This document shows, one piece after another, positions 1 through 9,560 of a DNA stretch of 28,734 bases (position 1 is the stretch's first letter; each line of letters starts with the position of its first letter). The position numbers and the translations under genes were made by a program. The notes below the pieces were generated by a model. It searched no databases and was not told the origin of the DNA. It saw nothing but the letters and a program-made list of their open reading frames with translations. The stretch is from Clostridiaceae bacterium UBA4839. GTDB taxonomy: Bacteria > Bacillota > Clostridia > Clostridiales > Caloramatoraceae. The stretch is taken from assembly GCA_002400085.1 (NCBI GenBank), contig DHEX01000145.1:17950-46683 (forward strand), written 5' to 3'.

Positions 1-1497
1 GGAATGGTGAAGGATAGGAACGATATTTTAAGAAAGCTTGTAGATATTCAATATCAAAGAAATGATATAAATTTTGTAAGAGGAACTTTCAGGGTAAGGG
101 GAGATGTAATTGAAATATTTCCTGCTTCATCATCAGATAAAGCAATTAGGGTGGAGTTATTTGGAGATGAAGTGGATAGAATAACAGAAATAGATGTACT
201 TACAGGAAAGACTGTAGGTGAGAGAAACCATGTATCCATATTTCCTGCATCTCACTACGCAGCATCAAGAGAAAAAATTGAGGCTTCAATTAAAACAATT
301 GAAGAAGAGCTGGAGGAAAGAAAGAAAGAACTTAAGGAACAGGGAAAGCTTCTTGAAGCGCAAAGGATTACTCAAAGGACAAACTATGACATTGAAATGC
401 TTAGGGAAGTTGGTTATTGCACCGGGATAGAAAACTATTCCAGACACTTTGATGGAAGAAATCCTGGAGAGCCGCCTTTTACCCTTATAGATTATTTTCC
501 TAAGGATTTTTTACTTTTTGTTGATGAATCTCATGTCACACTTCCTCAGGTTAAGGCAATGTATGCAGGTGACAGATCAAGGAAGGATAACTTAGTTGAA
601 TATGGTTTCAGGCTGCCTTCAGCATATGATAACAGACCTTTAAAATTTGAGGAGTTTGAAAAGAAAATAAACCAAGTTGTTTTTGTTAGTGCTACTCCTG
701 CTCAATATGAAATTTCTAATTCAACTCAAATAGTAGAGCAGGTCATAAGGCCTACAGGTCTTATAGATCCAGAAATAATTGTAAAACCTGTTAAAGGTCA
801 GGTTGATGATTTGGTTTCAGAAATCAACAAAACAGTTGAAAGAGGGTACAGGGTATTAGTTACAACACTAACAAAAAAAATGGCAGAGGATTTGACGGAT
901 TATTTAAAAGAACTTAATATAAAAGCTAGGTATTTACATTCAGATATAGATACAATAGAAAGGATGAAAATTATAAGGGATTTAAGGCTTAAGAACTTTG
1001 ATGTGTTAGTTGGGATAAACCTTTTAAGAGAAGGTCTTGATATACCTGAAGTAGCTTTAGTTGCTATACTTGATGCTGATAAAGAAGGATTTTTAAGGTC
1101 TGAGACATCACTTATTCAAACTATAGGAAGGGCAGCAAGAAACTCAGAAAGCAGGGTTATAATGTATGGAGACCGCATAACAGATTCCATGGGAAAAGCA
1201 ATAAATGAAACAAACAGAAGAAGAAAAATTCAAATGGAATATAATAAGGAACATGGAATTACTCCTACTACTATTGTAAAACCAGTACGTGATGTCATAG
1301 AAGCAACCAAAACTGCTGAGAAAAAAGAAGATTATAATATAGAAGGAGAAAACATAGAAGAGTTAATTGAAAAGCTAAAAGCTGAAATGACGGAAGCTGC
1401 TGCAAACCTGCAATTTGAAAGAGCAGCAGAGCTAAGGGATGAAATTAAATTTATTGTGGATAAAAAATCACCAAAATCTAAATTAAAAAAATTGTAA
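1..1497 (+). CDS. uvrB: UvrABC excinuclease subunit B (5'-truncated by window edge)
   Basis: UvrB is the DNA-damage-verifying helicase-like subunit of nucleotide excision repair; it is loaded by UvrA and then recruits UvrC. The reading frame is open from base 1, so the true start lies upstream. About 498 codons are visible against roughly 660 in the family, so the N-terminal Walker A region (about 160 residues) is missing. Visible landmarks are [12 protein letters not shown], the DESHVT helicase motif near base 523, VSATPAQYE near 690, [10 protein letters not shown] near 940, the [10 protein letters not shown] and QTIGRAARN motifs of helicase domain 2, and a C-terminal UVR coiled-coil domain ([13 protein letters not shown], about 1410-1450) that contacts UvrC. 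The end is TAA at 1495-1497. uvrA follows after a 355-bp gap filled by a repeat. The ATG at base 4 is internal and is not the start. Confidence 0.98.
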   Translation, partial: GMVKDRNDILRKLVDIQYQRNDINFVRGTFRVRGDVIEIFPASSSDKAIRVELFGDEVDRITEIDVLTGKTVGERNHVSIFPASHYAASREKIEASIKTIEEELEERKKELKEQGKLLEAQRITQRTNYDIEMLREVGYCTGIENYSRHFDGRNPGEPPFTLIDYFPKDFLLFVDESHVTLPQVKAMYAGDRSRKDNLVEYGFRLPSAYDNRPLKFEEFEKKINQVVFVSATPAQYEISNSTQIVEQVIRPTGLIDPEIIVKPVKGQVDDLVSEINKTVERGYRVLVTTLTKKMAEDLTDYLKELNIKARYLHSDIDTIERMKIIRDLRLKNFDVLVGINLLREGLDIPEVALVAILDADKEGFLRSETSLIQTIGRAARNSESRVIMYGDRITDSMGKAINETNRRRKIQMEYNKEHGITPTTIVKPVRDVIEATKTAEKKEDYNIEGENIEELIEKLKAEMTEAAANLQFERAAELRDEIKFIVDKKSPKSKLKKL

Positions 1498-1501
1498 TTC
1501 A

Positions 1502-1815
1502 TAATTTAAATTTAATTCACCGCTGTGATAAGATACAAAGATGTTCTAAGGATTAAAATGCCAGACAAACTGTAGGGACCGGTCTTGACCGTTCCGTTGA
1601 TGAATGAATGGAATCTGAGAGAGCGAAATGGTGCCAATACTTGGTAACAATTTCACTCTATGGCATTTGCAGGACGATCTGAATTTGGGTGGCGGAATGG
1701 TCAAGACCGGTCCCTACATCTGATTCGGCATTTTTTACATTAGGGATTCTTTGCAAACGGGAAAAGTGAATGGAATATATTTTTCTTATCGCAGCGGTGT
1801 ATTAAATCTAAATTA
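1502..1815. repeat. Palindromic repeat family 1, copy A (MITE-like, nested inverted repeats)
   Basis: This element fills nearly all of the 355-bp gap between uvrB and uvrA. Its outer arms, 1502-1532 and 1785-1815, are 31-nt inverted repeats with 28 of 31 positions matching (ends TAATTTA...GATAAG). Inside is a second inverted pair, 1571-1596 and 1693-1718, matching at 25 of 26 positions, with the core TGTAGGGACCGGTCTTGACC. The two inner arms are 96 nt apart. No open frame of useful length exists, so if it moves it must do so in trans, as MITEs do. The right outer arm ends 37 bp before the uvrA ATG, so the element carries or separates the uvrA leader. Closely related copies are at 25252-25503 and 16177-16380. 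Confidence 0.85.
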
Positions 1816-1852
1816 CGAATAGAAGTTAAATAAGTTAATAAGAGGTGGAATC

Positions 1853-4675
1853 ATGCCAAAGGATAAGCTTATTATAAAGGGTGCAAGAGAACATAATTTA
1901 AAAAATATAGATTTGGAGCTTCCAAGGGATAAATTTATTGTTTTTACAGGACTTTCGGGTTCAGGCAAGTCCTCACTTGCCTTTGATACTATTTATGCTG
2001 AAGGCCAAAGAAGATATGTAGAATCTCTTTCTGCCTATGCAAGACAGTTCTTAGGACAAATGAGAAAGCCAGATGTAGATTATATAGAGGGTTTATCCCC
2101 CGCAATATCTATTGACCAAAAAACTACAAGTAAAAACCCACGTTCTACTGTAGGAACTGTTACGGAAATTTATGATTATTTAAGACTTTTATATGCAAGA
2201 ATTGGAATTCCTCACTGTCCTAAATGCGGCAAGGAAATTAAAAAGCAAAGTGTAGATCAAATGGTAGATAAGATTATGGAGCTTAAAGAGAGGACAAAGA
2301 TTCAAATTTTAGCCCCGGTAGTTAGAGGAAGAAAAGGTGAGCATACAAAGCTTCTTGAAAATATCAAAAAGAACGGTTTTGTCAGAATAAGAATTGATGG
2401 AGAAACTTATGATTTAAATGAAGAAATTCATCTTGAAAAAAACAATAAGCACAATATTGAAGTAGTTATAGACAGGATAATAATAAAAAAGGGGATAGAA
2501 TCAAGGCTTACTGATTCTATTGAAACAGCTTTAAAACTTTCTGAAGGCCTTGTTATTGTAAATATTATAGATGGTGAAGAAATACTTTTTAGTGAAAACT
2601 TTGCTTGCCCGGATTGTGGCATAAGCATTGGTGAGCTTTCACCAAGAATGTTTTCATTTAATAGCCCTTATGGAAAATGTCCTGAATGTGATGGATTGGG
2701 TTCTTTAATGGAAATATCCCCTGATTATATTATTCCAGATACGTCCCTGTCAATTAATGAAGGTGCAGTGGTTCCTTGGGGAACTTTAAAGGAGGACTCA
2801 TGGACTAATTCAGTAGTAACAGCCCTTGCAAAATATTATGGGTTTAGTTTAAATAAAAAGATTAGGGATCTTCCAAAAGAAATTGTTGATATTATTTTAT
2901 ATGGTAATAACGGGGAAAAGTTTAAAGTTAATTTCAACAGGGAATATGGCAAAGGAGAGCTTATGTACAGCTTTGAGGGAGTAATTCCAAATCTTAAGAG
3001 GCGATACAGAGAAACTAGCTCTGATTATATAAAAAATGAAATTGAAGGATATATGAAAATTAGAAAATGCCCAAAATGCAAAGGAGCAAGGCTTAGACCT
3101 GAGAGCCTTGCTGTAACTGTAGGAGGGCTTTCCATTGATAAGATATGTGAAATGCCTATTAGAGATGAACTAAATTTTATTACAAATTTAAAGCTTTCAG
3201 AAAAGGATATGGCTATTGCTTCTCAAATTTTAAAGGAAATAAAATCAAGGCTTAAATTCCTTGTGGATGTAGGGCTTGATTATTTAACTCTTTCAAGACC
3301 ATCTTCAACGCTTTCAGGAGGAGAATCACAAAGAATAAGACTTGCAACACAAATTGGTTCAGGTCTTGTAGGTGTTTTATACATCCTTGATGAGCCAAGT
3401 ATCGGACTTCATCAAAAGGATAATGACAAGCTATTGGAGACATTAAAACATTTAAGGGATTTAGGGAATACCCTTATTGTTGTAGAACACGATGAGGACA
3501 CAATGAGAGCAGCAGACTATATTGTTGATATTGGACCTGGTGCAGGAGATCATGGAGGAGAAGTAGTTGCCTGTGGTACACCTTCAGAGGTGGCAGCCTG
3601 CGAGAAATCTATAACAGGGCAGTATTTATCAGGAAAAAAGAAAATAGAAATACCTAAAGAAAGAAGAAAACCAAATGGCAACTATATTACTGTAAAGGGT
3701 GCAAAGGAAAATAATTTAAAAAACATAGAAGTTAAATTTCCTCTTGGAGTTTTTACCTGTGTTACTGGAGTTTCAGGTTCAGGTAAAAGTACACTTGTAA
3801 ATGAAATACTATATAAGGGGATTGCAAAAGAACTAAACGGTTCAAAGGTTTTACCGGGCTGTTATGATGAAATACTAGGTCTTGAAAATATTGATAAGAT
3901 TATTAATATAGATCAGCTTCCCATTGGAAGAACACCGAGATCAAATCCTGCCACATATACTGGGGTATTTGATTATATAAGGGAGTTATTTGCAGGGACA
4001 CCTGAAGCTAAAATGAGAGGATATAAAAATGGAAGGTTTAGCTTTAATGTTAAAGGTGGAAGATGTGAAACATGCAGCGGTGATGGTATAATTAAAATAG
4101 AGATGCAGTTTTTGCCTGATGTTTATATACCCTGTGAAGTTTGCAAGGGAAAAAGATACAACAGGGAAACCTTGGAGGTAAAATATAAAGGAAAAAATAT
4201 TTCAGATGTGCTTGACATGACTGTAGAGGAAGCATTGGAGTTTTTTAAAAATATACCAAGGATAAAAAATAAGCTTCAAACTTTATATGATGTAGGCCTT
4301 TCTTATATAAAATTAGGGCAGCCGTCTACTCAGCTCTCAGGAGGAGAGGCACAGAGAATTAAACTTGCTACTGAACTTTCAAAAAGAAGTACAGGAAGAA
4401 CATTTTATATATTAGATGAACCAACTACAGGGCTTCATGTTGAAGATGTAAAAAAGTTAATTGAAATACTGCAAAGGCTTGTAGACAGTGGAAATACTGT
4501 AGTAGTAATAGAACATAATTTAGATGTCGTAAAATGCGCTGATTATGTTATTGATTTAGGGCCAGACGGCGGAGACAGGGGAGGACAGGTTATAGGCTGT
4601 GGAACTCCTGAAGAAATAGCACAAATAAAAAATTCCTATACAGGGCAGTATATAAAAAGAATGCTAAATAAATAG
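1853..4675 (+). CDS. uvrA: UvrABC excinuclease subunit A
   Basis: UvrA is the dimeric ABC-type ATPase that finds bulky DNA lesions and loads UvrB. The 940-residue length is normal. The N-terminal ATPase half has Walker A GLSGSGKS at residues 33-40 and a signature [12 protein letters not shown]; the C-terminal half has [21 protein letters not shown] and the Walker B segment [10 protein letters not shown]. Zinc-binding Cys clusters are visible (CPDCG...CPEC in the first half, CETC...CEVC in the second), with a further CPKC pair in the insertion region. The start ATG at 1853 has AGGTGG four bases upstream. The stop codon TAG (4673-4675) is also the first three bases of a 16-nt repeat unit shared with the uvrC leader. 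No clear promoter was found in the 37 bp between repeat copy A and the ATG. Confidence 0.98.
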   Translation: MPKDKLIIKGAREHNLKNIDLELPRDKFIVFTGLSGSGKSSLAFDTIYAEGQRRYVESLSAYARQFLGQMRKPDVDYIEGLSPAISIDQKTTSKNPRSTVGTVTEIYDYLRLLYARIGIPHCPKCGKEIKKQSVDQMVDKIMELKERTKIQILAPVVRGRKGEHTKLLENIKKNGFVRIRIDGETYDLNEEIHLEKNNKHNIEVVIDRIIIKKGIESRLTDSIETALKLSEGLVIVNIIDGEEILFSENFACPDCGISIGELSPRMFSFNSPYGKCPECDGLGSLMEISPDYIIPDTSLSINEGAVVPWGTLKEDSWTNSVVTALAKYYGFSLNKKIRDLPKEIVDIILYGNNGEKFKVNFNREYGKGELMYSFEGVIPNLKRRYRETSSDYIKNEIEGYMKIRKCPKCKGARLRPESLAVTVGGLSIDKICEMPIRDELNFITNLKLSEKDMAIASQILKEIKSRLKFLVDVGLDYLTLSRPSSTLSGGESQRIRLATQIGSGLVGVLYILDEPSIGLHQKDNDKLLETLKHLRDLGNTLIVVEHDEDTMRAADYIVDIGPGAGDHGGEVVACGTPSEVAACEKSITGQYLSGKKKIEIPKERRKPNGNYITVKGAKENNLKNIEVKFPLGVFTCVTGVSGSGKSTLVNEILYKGIAKELNGSKVLPGCYDEILGLENIDKIINIDQLPIGRTPRSNPATYTGVFDYIRELFAGTPEAKMRGYKNGRFSFNVKGGRCETCSGDGIIKIEMQFLPDVYIPCEVCKGKRYNRETLEVKYKGKNISDVLDMTVEEALEFFKNIPRIKNKLQTLYDVGLSYIKLGQPSTQLSGGEAQRIKLATELSKRSTGRTFYILDEPTTGLHVEDVKKLIEILQRLVDSGNTVVVIEHNLDVVKCADYVIDLGPDGGDRGGQVIGCGTPEEIAQIKNSYTGQYIKRMLNK

Positions 4676-4735
4676 AAGAGCCGATCCATGGGCGGCGTAA
4701 CTGCCGTTAGATATTACGGATGGCAGCGCAGCCAT
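4673..4735. repeat. Repeat family 2, uvrA 3' copy, imperfect hairpin
   Basis: The 16-mer TAGAAGAGCCGATCCA at 4673-4688 is identical to 9630-9645 in the uvrC leader, and its first three bases are the uvrA stop codon. It leads into an imperfect palindrome at about 4688-4735: the outer arms ATGG...GCCAT enclose CTGCC (4701-4705) and GGCAG (4722-4726). There is no T-run after it, so it is a poor intrinsic terminator, although the transcript could fold and protect the uvrA 3' end. The rest of the unit (GATCCATGGGCGGCGTAA) resembles the two GATCCAG units at 9637-9666 and 9703-9733. Confidence 0.6.
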
Positions 4736-4773
4736 TTAACTGACTATAAACTCATTATACGAGGAGGGATAAA

Positions 4774-5709
4774 ATGAAGAAGTTATGTTTATTTATCCTT
4801 ACTTTATCTTTACTTTTTTCATCCTGCAGTAAAAATAAGACTAATATGCGGGATAAAAAAGCAAGCAGGTTTAAACAAGTTGGAGAAACTACACCTGATT
4901 TCAGCAGTGAAAAATTTAAAGCTTTTGAGAAGGAAGATTGGAAGGTGAACTTTACTGAGAGGACTATAGATAAATATGATGAGGTTAATTTATCTGTAAT
5001 TGATGTTTATCCTAAAGATAATGGCTTTATTCTTGTATCTGAAAGTAAAAACGGCGAAATTGTATATTCAAAAGTTACAGGAGATAATCTCGATATTTCA
5101 AAAGCAGCAGAAAATGAGGTTATTGATGATTTTGTAATAAATAATCTTAATGATAATGATGAACTTTGGGGATATCAAAAATTTCAAAATTATTATCTCA
5201 TAATAAAGAATCATCAAACCTATATATATAAGGACGGAAAGCTATTAAGTCAAATTAAGGGTATTGGAAAGATAGCTGATATAGATAATGATGGACAGAT
5301 AGAGCTTGTTTGCAATGTTGATGAAAAAAAGCTTATAATATATAGATTGAAAGCAAATAATGCAGTTAAGCTTTGGGAGTTTACTTCAAACGATATATCT
5401 TTTAACGGTAATATACAAATTGCTGACTTTAACGGAGATGGAGTTAAAGAGATATATGCAGGTGATGTAATTCAAAATATGAGAAAGTTTGTGCTAACCA
5501 ATAAAGGCTTTTATGAAGATAAGTCTCTTCCAGTAAAATATGGAGAAAAGCAAGCAGGAAATTATTATTTTGTTGATTATAATAAAGATGGGAAAATGGA
5601 TATTATAGTAACTTTAAAAGATGTAAAGCCGAAGCTCTTTATTCAAAAGAACGAAAAGCAGCCAGCAACGACTTCAAGAAAGAGTACGGATTTTAAAAAG
5701 CTATTTTAG
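4774..5709 (+). CDS. Putative lipoprotein with FG-GAP/VCBS-like Asp repeats
   Basis: The 311-residue product begins with a basic, hydrophobic signal (MKKLCLFILTLSLLFSSC). Its Cys18 sits in an imperfect lipobox (FSSC, with Phe at -3), so a membrane-anchored lipoprotein on the outer face is likely. A polar linker follows. The C-terminal half holds three spaced acidic motifs of the FG-GAP/VCBS kind: IADIDNDG (from D169), IADFNGDG (from D218) and VDYNKDGKMDI (from D268). In known families such DxDxDG loops bind calcium within beta-propeller blades. Three repeats are too few for a full propeller unless weaker blades precede them. GAGGAGGG lies just upstream of the ATG. The gene sits between uvrA and the FHA-SEDS-PBP operon and is followed by a strong hairpin, so it may end the upstream unit. 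Its function is unknown; an envelope role is only suggested by the neighbours. Confidence 0.8.
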   Translation: MKKLCLFILTLSLLFSSCSKNKTNMRDKKASRFKQVGETTPDFSSEKFKAFEKEDWKVNFTERTIDKYDEVNLSVIDVYPKDNGFILVSESKNGEIVYSKVTGDNLDISKAAENEVIDDFVINNLNDNDELWGYQKFQNYYLIIKNHQTYIYKDGKLLSQIKGIGKIADIDNDGQIELVCNVDEKKLIIYRLKANNAVKLWEFTSNDISFNGNIQIADFNGDGVKEIYAGDVIQNMRKFVLTNKGFYEDKSLPVKYGEKQAGNYYFVDYNKDGKMDIIVTLKDVKPKLFIQKNEKQPATTSRKSTDFKKLF

Positions 5710-5720
5710 TTTCAAACAAG

Positions 5721-5754
5721 TATCTATCTGACAGCATTTGCTGTCAGATAGATA
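5721..5754 (+). terminator. Perfect 15-bp hairpin after the lipoprotein gene
   Basis: The arms TATCTATCTGACAGC (5721-5735) and GCTGTCAGATAGATA (5740-5754) are perfectly complementary around a 4-nt ATTT loop, 11 bp after the stop codon. Only a short TTTACT follows, so termination efficiency is uncertain. The site separates the uvrA-lipoprotein unit from the FHA operon. Confidence 0.6.
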
Positions 5755-5761
5755 TTTACTA

Positions 5762-5770
5762 TGGTATAAT
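5762..5770 (+). promoter_or_regulatory. Extended -10 promoter for the FHA-SEDS-PBP operon
   Basis: TGGTATAAT fits the extended -10 consensus (TGnTATAAT) exactly and lies just after the hairpin at 5721-5754, 64 bp before the FHA gene start. The -35 region at the right spacing (about 5742-5747) is poor, which is tolerated by extended -10 promoters. Confidence 0.55.
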
Positions 5771-5833
5771 GAAGAAAAGATTTGAATACCAGTATTTGTA
5801 TTTCAATCATATATACATGATAAGGGTGGTTTT

Positions 5834-6259
5834 ATGGTTAAACAAATTACATTAATTTTAAGGTTTGTTGTGATTGGACTTATTTATGTTGTTCTCTTTA
5901 AGATAATAAAGGTTATGTACACTGACCTTAAGGGTTCAAAAAAGAAAGATAGGTTTTTGGATTATGCACTTGAGGTTCTTGATGCCCCATCTGAATCAGG
6001 CATATCAAAAGGTAGTGTTCTTACCCTGCATACTATAACTAATATAGGGAGAAATCAGTCAAATAATATTATAATTGATGACCCCTATGTATCCTCCTAT
6101 CATGCCAGAATATTCATTAAGGATGATGAGCTTTATATTATGGATTTAAATAGCACTAATGGAACTATTAAAAATGGAGATCTACTTAAAGAGGCAGAAG
6201 AACTTTATAGCGGGGATATAATTGAAATTGGCAGAGCTAAGTTTAAAGTTATAGGATAG
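5834..6259 (+). CDS. Membrane-anchored FHA-domain protein
   Basis: The 141-residue protein has one N-terminal membrane segment (about residues 5-28), a short basic linker (KGSKKKDR) and a cytoplasmic FHA domain (about 45-140). The FHA signature is complete: GR at 72-73, SSYH at 87-90 and NSTNGT at 106-111. These residues are the phosphothreonine-recognition loops of the family. It is first in a tight operon, 10 bp before the SEDS gene, which in turn overlaps the PBP gene. A comparable FHA-SEDS-PBP order is known in actinobacteria (the fhaB/rodA/pbpA region), where Ser/Thr kinases feed the FHA protein. I infer that it couples Ser/Thr kinase signalling (PrkC type) to wall synthesis. No kinase or phosphatase gene is in this window. 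Confidence 0.9.
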   Translation: MVKQITLILRFVVIGLIYVVLFKIIKVMYTDLKGSKKKDRFLDYALEVLDAPSESGISKGSVLTLHTITNIGRNQSNNIIIDDPYVSSYHARIFIKDDELYIMDLNSTNGTIKNGDLLKEAEELYSGDIIEIGRAKFKVIG

Positions 6260-6269
6260 AGGGATTTTT

Positions 6270-7475
6270 ATGAAAACTTTTGAGAAAAGTATTATAAAAG
6301 ATATATGCATCATAACCATGCTTTTATATTCTATACTAGCATTATCTAAAATGGATTATAGACCTCTTGAAGTAGGAGGTCTTTCATGTATATTGATAAT
6401 ATCTTCATATAGCATAATAAGTAAATTTTTCTATAAAGGTGATAAATTTCTTCTTATAATTCCTCTGTTTATAACTCAGTTTGGACTTATTATGATTTAT
6501 AGAATAAACAGCGCACTAGCATTCAAACAAATAGTATGGTTTGTTTTAGGCCTTGGGATTTATATGATTATTGTAATATTTCTTCGTGATATAAGCCGCC
6601 TTGAGAAATTTAAGTATCTTTATGCGATAATTGCTATACTTCTTCTTTCATCTACGCTATTTTTCGGGAAAGAAATAAAAGGCTCAAGGAACTGGCTTAG
6701 AATAGGTAAATACAGCATACAGCCTTCTGAAATTGCTAAGTTTTTTTTAATTTTTTATTTGGCAAGTGCAATTCAGGATGTAAAAGATTTCAAGGATGCT
6801 GTTAAGATTTCTATTCCAGTATTTATATGTATTGGACTTTTGGTAGTGGAAAAGGATTTAGGAGCTGGGCTTATATTTTTTGGTATATTTATTACTATGG
6901 TTTACATAGGAACATCAGACCGTAAATTTATTTTAGCTAGCCTTGGAGTCTTTATTGTAGGGTCTATATTCAGCTATTTTAAATTTGCCCATGTAAGAAC
7001 CAGATTTGCTATATGGATAGATCCATGGAAAGATAAATATGATAAAGGAAATCAAATATGTCAGTCACTTTTAGCTATTGCCTCAGGTGGGCTTTTTGGT
7101 ACTGGACTTGGCCTTGGACACCCTGAATTTATACCTGAAGTTCACAATGACTGTATTTTTGCAGCTATATGTGAAGAATTCGGACTTCTTGGCGGCACTG
7201 CTTTAATTCTTTTATACCTCATTCTTGTATATAGGGGATTAAGGGCTGCAATAAATGCAAAAGATAACTTTTCCAGCCTTGTTGCTGTTGGAATTTCAAG
7301 CATGATTGGATTTCAGGTTTTTGTAATAATTGGCGGTGTAATAAAGATGATACCATTAACTGGTGTAACACTTCCTTTTGTAAGCTATGGAGGAAGTTCC
7401 ATGATACTTAATTTTGCCTGTCTTGGAGTACTTCAAAAAATATCTGAGGCAAGGAGGACAGTGGTTTATGAATAA
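6270..7475 (+). CDS. SEDS-family peptidoglycan glycosyltransferase (FtsW/RodA/SpoVE type)
   Basis: SEDS proteins are polytopic membrane enzymes that polymerise lipid II into glycan strands together with a class B PBP. The 401-residue, strongly hydrophobic protein has about ten predicted membrane segments and the family signatures GSRNWLRIG..IQPSEIAK, GLGHPEFIPEVHNDCIFA and PLTGVTLPFVSYGGSS. Asp294 in the VHND segment is at the place of the essential acidic residue of RodA. The gene starts 10 bp after the FHA gene and its last 8 bp overlap the PBP gene, which suggests translational coupling and a working pair. Sequence alone does not decide between elongation (RodA), division (FtsW) and sporulation (SpoVE). 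The operon partner and the absence of a dcw cluster favour an elongation-like or auxiliary role. Confidence 0.93.
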   Translation: MKTFEKSIIKDICIITMLLYSILALSKMDYRPLEVGGLSCILIISSYSIISKFFYKGDKFLLIIPLFITQFGLIMIYRINSALAFKQIVWFVLGLGIYMIIVIFLRDISRLEKFKYLYAIIAILLLSSTLFFGKEIKGSRNWLRIGKYSIQPSEIAKFFLIFYLASAIQDVKDFKDAVKISIPVFICIGLLVVEKDLGAGLIFFGIFITMVYIGTSDRKFILASLGVFIVGSIFSYFKFAHVRTRFAIWIDPWKDKYDKGNQICQSLLAIASGGLFGTGLGLGHPEFIPEVHNDCIFAAICEEFGLLGGTALILLYLILVYRGLRAAINAKDNFSSLVAVGISSMIGFQVFVIIGGVIKMIPLTGVTLPFVSYGGSSMILNFACLGVLQKISEARRTVVYE

Positions 7476-8910
7476 GGATATTGAAAAAGGGATAAAGAGG
7501 CTTGTTATTTTTTTCTCTATATGCTTTTTTAGTATAATAGGTTATTTAACATATTTTAATATATTTACTGCAGATAAAATAGTAACTGATCCCACTAATC
7601 GAAGGCTTGCTATTTATGATAATGAATATATAAGGGGTTCTATACTAGATAGGAATGGCAAACCTATTGTAACAAGCAAAAGAAATGAGAAGGGCACTCA
7701 GGACAGGACTTATACAAATGGTGAAGCGTATGCCCATGTAACTGGATATAGCAGCTATAAGTATGGGAAAACTGGTGTAGAGCTAAAGTATAATGATATT
7801 TTGCAGGGAAGAAATTTTATGTACAATGTTTTTGGGGGTATGACTAAAAACATTGGTGATATAATTACAAAGAAAGAAAAGCGTGGAAATGATGTATGCT
7901 TAACTATTGATAAAGCTACTCAGGAAAGAGCATATAAAGCTATGGGAACAGATAAGGGTGGTGTGGCAGCTATTAATCCAAAGACTGGGGAGATTATAGC
8001 CATGGTTTCTACGCCATCCTTTAATCCTCAAAATATCAATGAAAACTTTGATTCTCTTAAAAATGATGAAAGAAAACCTTTTATAAATAGAGCAGCCCAG
8101 GGATATTATCCGCCTGGGTCAGTTTTTAAACTAGTTACAACTGCAAGTTTTATTGAAAATGAAAATCAGAGTTTGGATAGAACATTTAATTGTAATGGAA
8201 AACTAAAGATAGGAAACTATACTTTAATTGATCAGAATAATAAATCCCATGGGAAAATTAATTTAAAAAATGCATTTAAATATTCCTGCAACTATACCTT
8301 TGGCTCTATCGGCATGGAACTTGGTTATGATAGGCTTAAGGATTCAGCTGAAAAATTTATGTTTAATAAGGATATCCCTCTTAATCAGGATTATGACACT
8401 ATAAACATTAAGAGTGGGGGTATTTCAATAGGTGATAAAAACGATAAAGCTGAGCTTGCACAAAATGCTATTGGCCAAAATAAGGTTGCTGCCAATCCAA
8501 TGACCATGGCACTTGTTACTTCGGCTATTGCAAATAATGGTGTTATGATGAAGCCTTATATAGTTAAGGAGGTTAAAAATCCTTATGGATTTAAAATAAG
8601 TGAAACAGTGCCGCAAGAATTGACTGAAAGCATAAGTCGGGGAACATCAGACATAATTAAAGATTATATGGTGGAAACAGTAAAGTCTGGAACAGGAACT
8701 AATGCACGAATTCAAGGGACAACAGTGGCAGGAAAAACCGGAAGCGCGGAGGACAGCAGCAATAATCAAAGCCATTCTTGGTTTGTAGCTTTTGCTCCTG
8801 CAGAAGATCCCCAAATAGCAGTAGCGGTTATAGTTGAAAATGCTGGATATGGAGGCGGACGTGCTGCTGAAGTTGCACGAGAAACCATAAAAGCTTATTT
8901 AAATAAATAG
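7468..8910 (+). CDS. pbpA: Class B penicillin-binding protein (PbpA-like transpeptidase)
   Basis: This is a D,D-transpeptidase that crosslinks peptide stems, anchored by one N-terminal membrane helix (about residues 8-32) with the catalytic domain outside. The three active-site motifs are complete: S218-V-F-K221, S273-C-N275 and K423-T-G425. The N-terminal region has the class B hallmark GSILDRNGKPI. I place the start at ATG 7468 rather than the in-frame upstream start at 7414, because AAGGAGG lies at 7451-7457 and the 7468 start puts the membrane anchor at the N-terminus. This gives 480 residues and an 8-bp overlap with the SEDS gene. At this length it is a short class B PBP without a PASTA extension. 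The overlap supports a dedicated SEDS-PBP pair. Confidence 0.94.
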   Translation: MNKDIEKGIKRLVIFFSICFFSIIGYLTYFNIFTADKIVTDPTNRRLAIYDNEYIRGSILDRNGKPIVTSKRNEKGTQDRTYTNGEAYAHVTGYSSYKYGKTGVELKYNDILQGRNFMYNVFGGMTKNIGDIITKKEKRGNDVCLTIDKATQERAYKAMGTDKGGVAAINPKTGEIIAMVSTPSFNPQNINENFDSLKNDERKPFINRAAQGYYPPGSVFKLVTTASFIENENQSLDRTFNCNGKLKIGNYTLIDQNNKSHGKINLKNAFKYSCNYTFGSIGMELGYDRLKDSAEKFMFNKDIPLNQDYDTINIKSGGISIGDKNDKAELAQNAIGQNKVAANPMTMALVTSAIANNGVMMKPYIVKEVKNPYGFKISETVPQELTESISRGTSDIIKDYMVETVKSGTGTNARIQGTTVAGKTGSAEDSSNNQSHSWFVAFAPAEDPQIAVAVIVENAGYGGGRAAEVARETIKAYLNK

Positions 8911-8928
8911 CTTTGCAGGAGGTAAAAG

Positions 8929-9540
8929 ATGACAGGAAAAGCACATTTGACTATTGGAATTGCTGCTACTGTTGCAGCTTCAAAACATTTTAAAATAAAC
9001 ATAAATCTTGCCTCCCTTACTGTTTGCTCCATAGCATCTGTTTTTCCTGACATAGATCATCCTAAAAGTTTAATAAATAAATATATTCTTCCAGTAAAAA
9101 ATAAAAGTGTTAAGTTAACAATTTATTTAAGCCTTGGAATTTTTATTATAGCTTTAAATATGTTTTATTTTAATTACACCTATTTAAATGTCATAGGCAT
9201 TTCTTTAATACTAATTGGGGTTTCAACTCATAGGGAGGGAGTGATCCACAGCTTAAATGGTTTATTTATTTTCTCCATCACCTTTGCATATACATCAAAG
9301 AGGCTTGGGTACAGTGGCTATTCAATACCATTTTTTATCGGGTATATATCCCATATAATTGCGGATATGTTTACTAATAGAGGTGTTCCACTTTTTTATC
9401 CCTTTATTAAGAAAAAAATTAAGATGCCTTTAACATTTAGAGTAGGTTCATGGCAGGGTAAAATTGTGGAAGGGCTTATTATGGCATCATGCCTTACGTA
9501 TATTACATTTGAATTGCCATATATATTAAGCTCACTATAA
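8929..9540 (+). CDS. YdjM-family membrane-bound metal-dependent hydrolase
   Basis: The 203-residue integral membrane protein starts at ATG 8929 with AGGAGG at 8917-8922, 18 bp after the PBP stop, so it is likely the last gene of the FHA operon. Family hallmarks are His6 near the N-terminus (GKAHLTIG), the FPDIDHPKS motif (D41, D43, H44), a THREGVIHSL segment, and ISHIIADMFTNRGVPLFYP near the C-terminus. These His and Asp residues are the presumed metal ligands of the YdjM/DUF457 family. Several hydrophobic helices lie between them. The E. coli member is SOS (LexA) controlled, but I saw no LexA-like box here. The substrate is unknown. Confidence 0.85.
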   Translation: MTGKAHLTIGIAATVAASKHFKININLASLTVCSIASVFPDIDHPKSLINKYILPVKNKSVKLTIYLSLGIFIIALNMFYFNYTYLNVIGISLILIGVSTHREGVIHSLNGLFIFSITFAYTSKRLGYSGYSIPFFIGYISHIIADMFTNRGVPLFYPFIKKKIKMPLTFRVGSWQGKIVEGLIMASCLTYITFELPYILSSL

Positions 9541-9560
9541 CTTTTAATTGATTTAGAAAT

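Noticed and set aside
1502..1815. CRISPR array or tRNA-like locus
   Set aside because: The repeats are inverted and nested, not regularly spaced direct repeats, and no cloverleaf is present.
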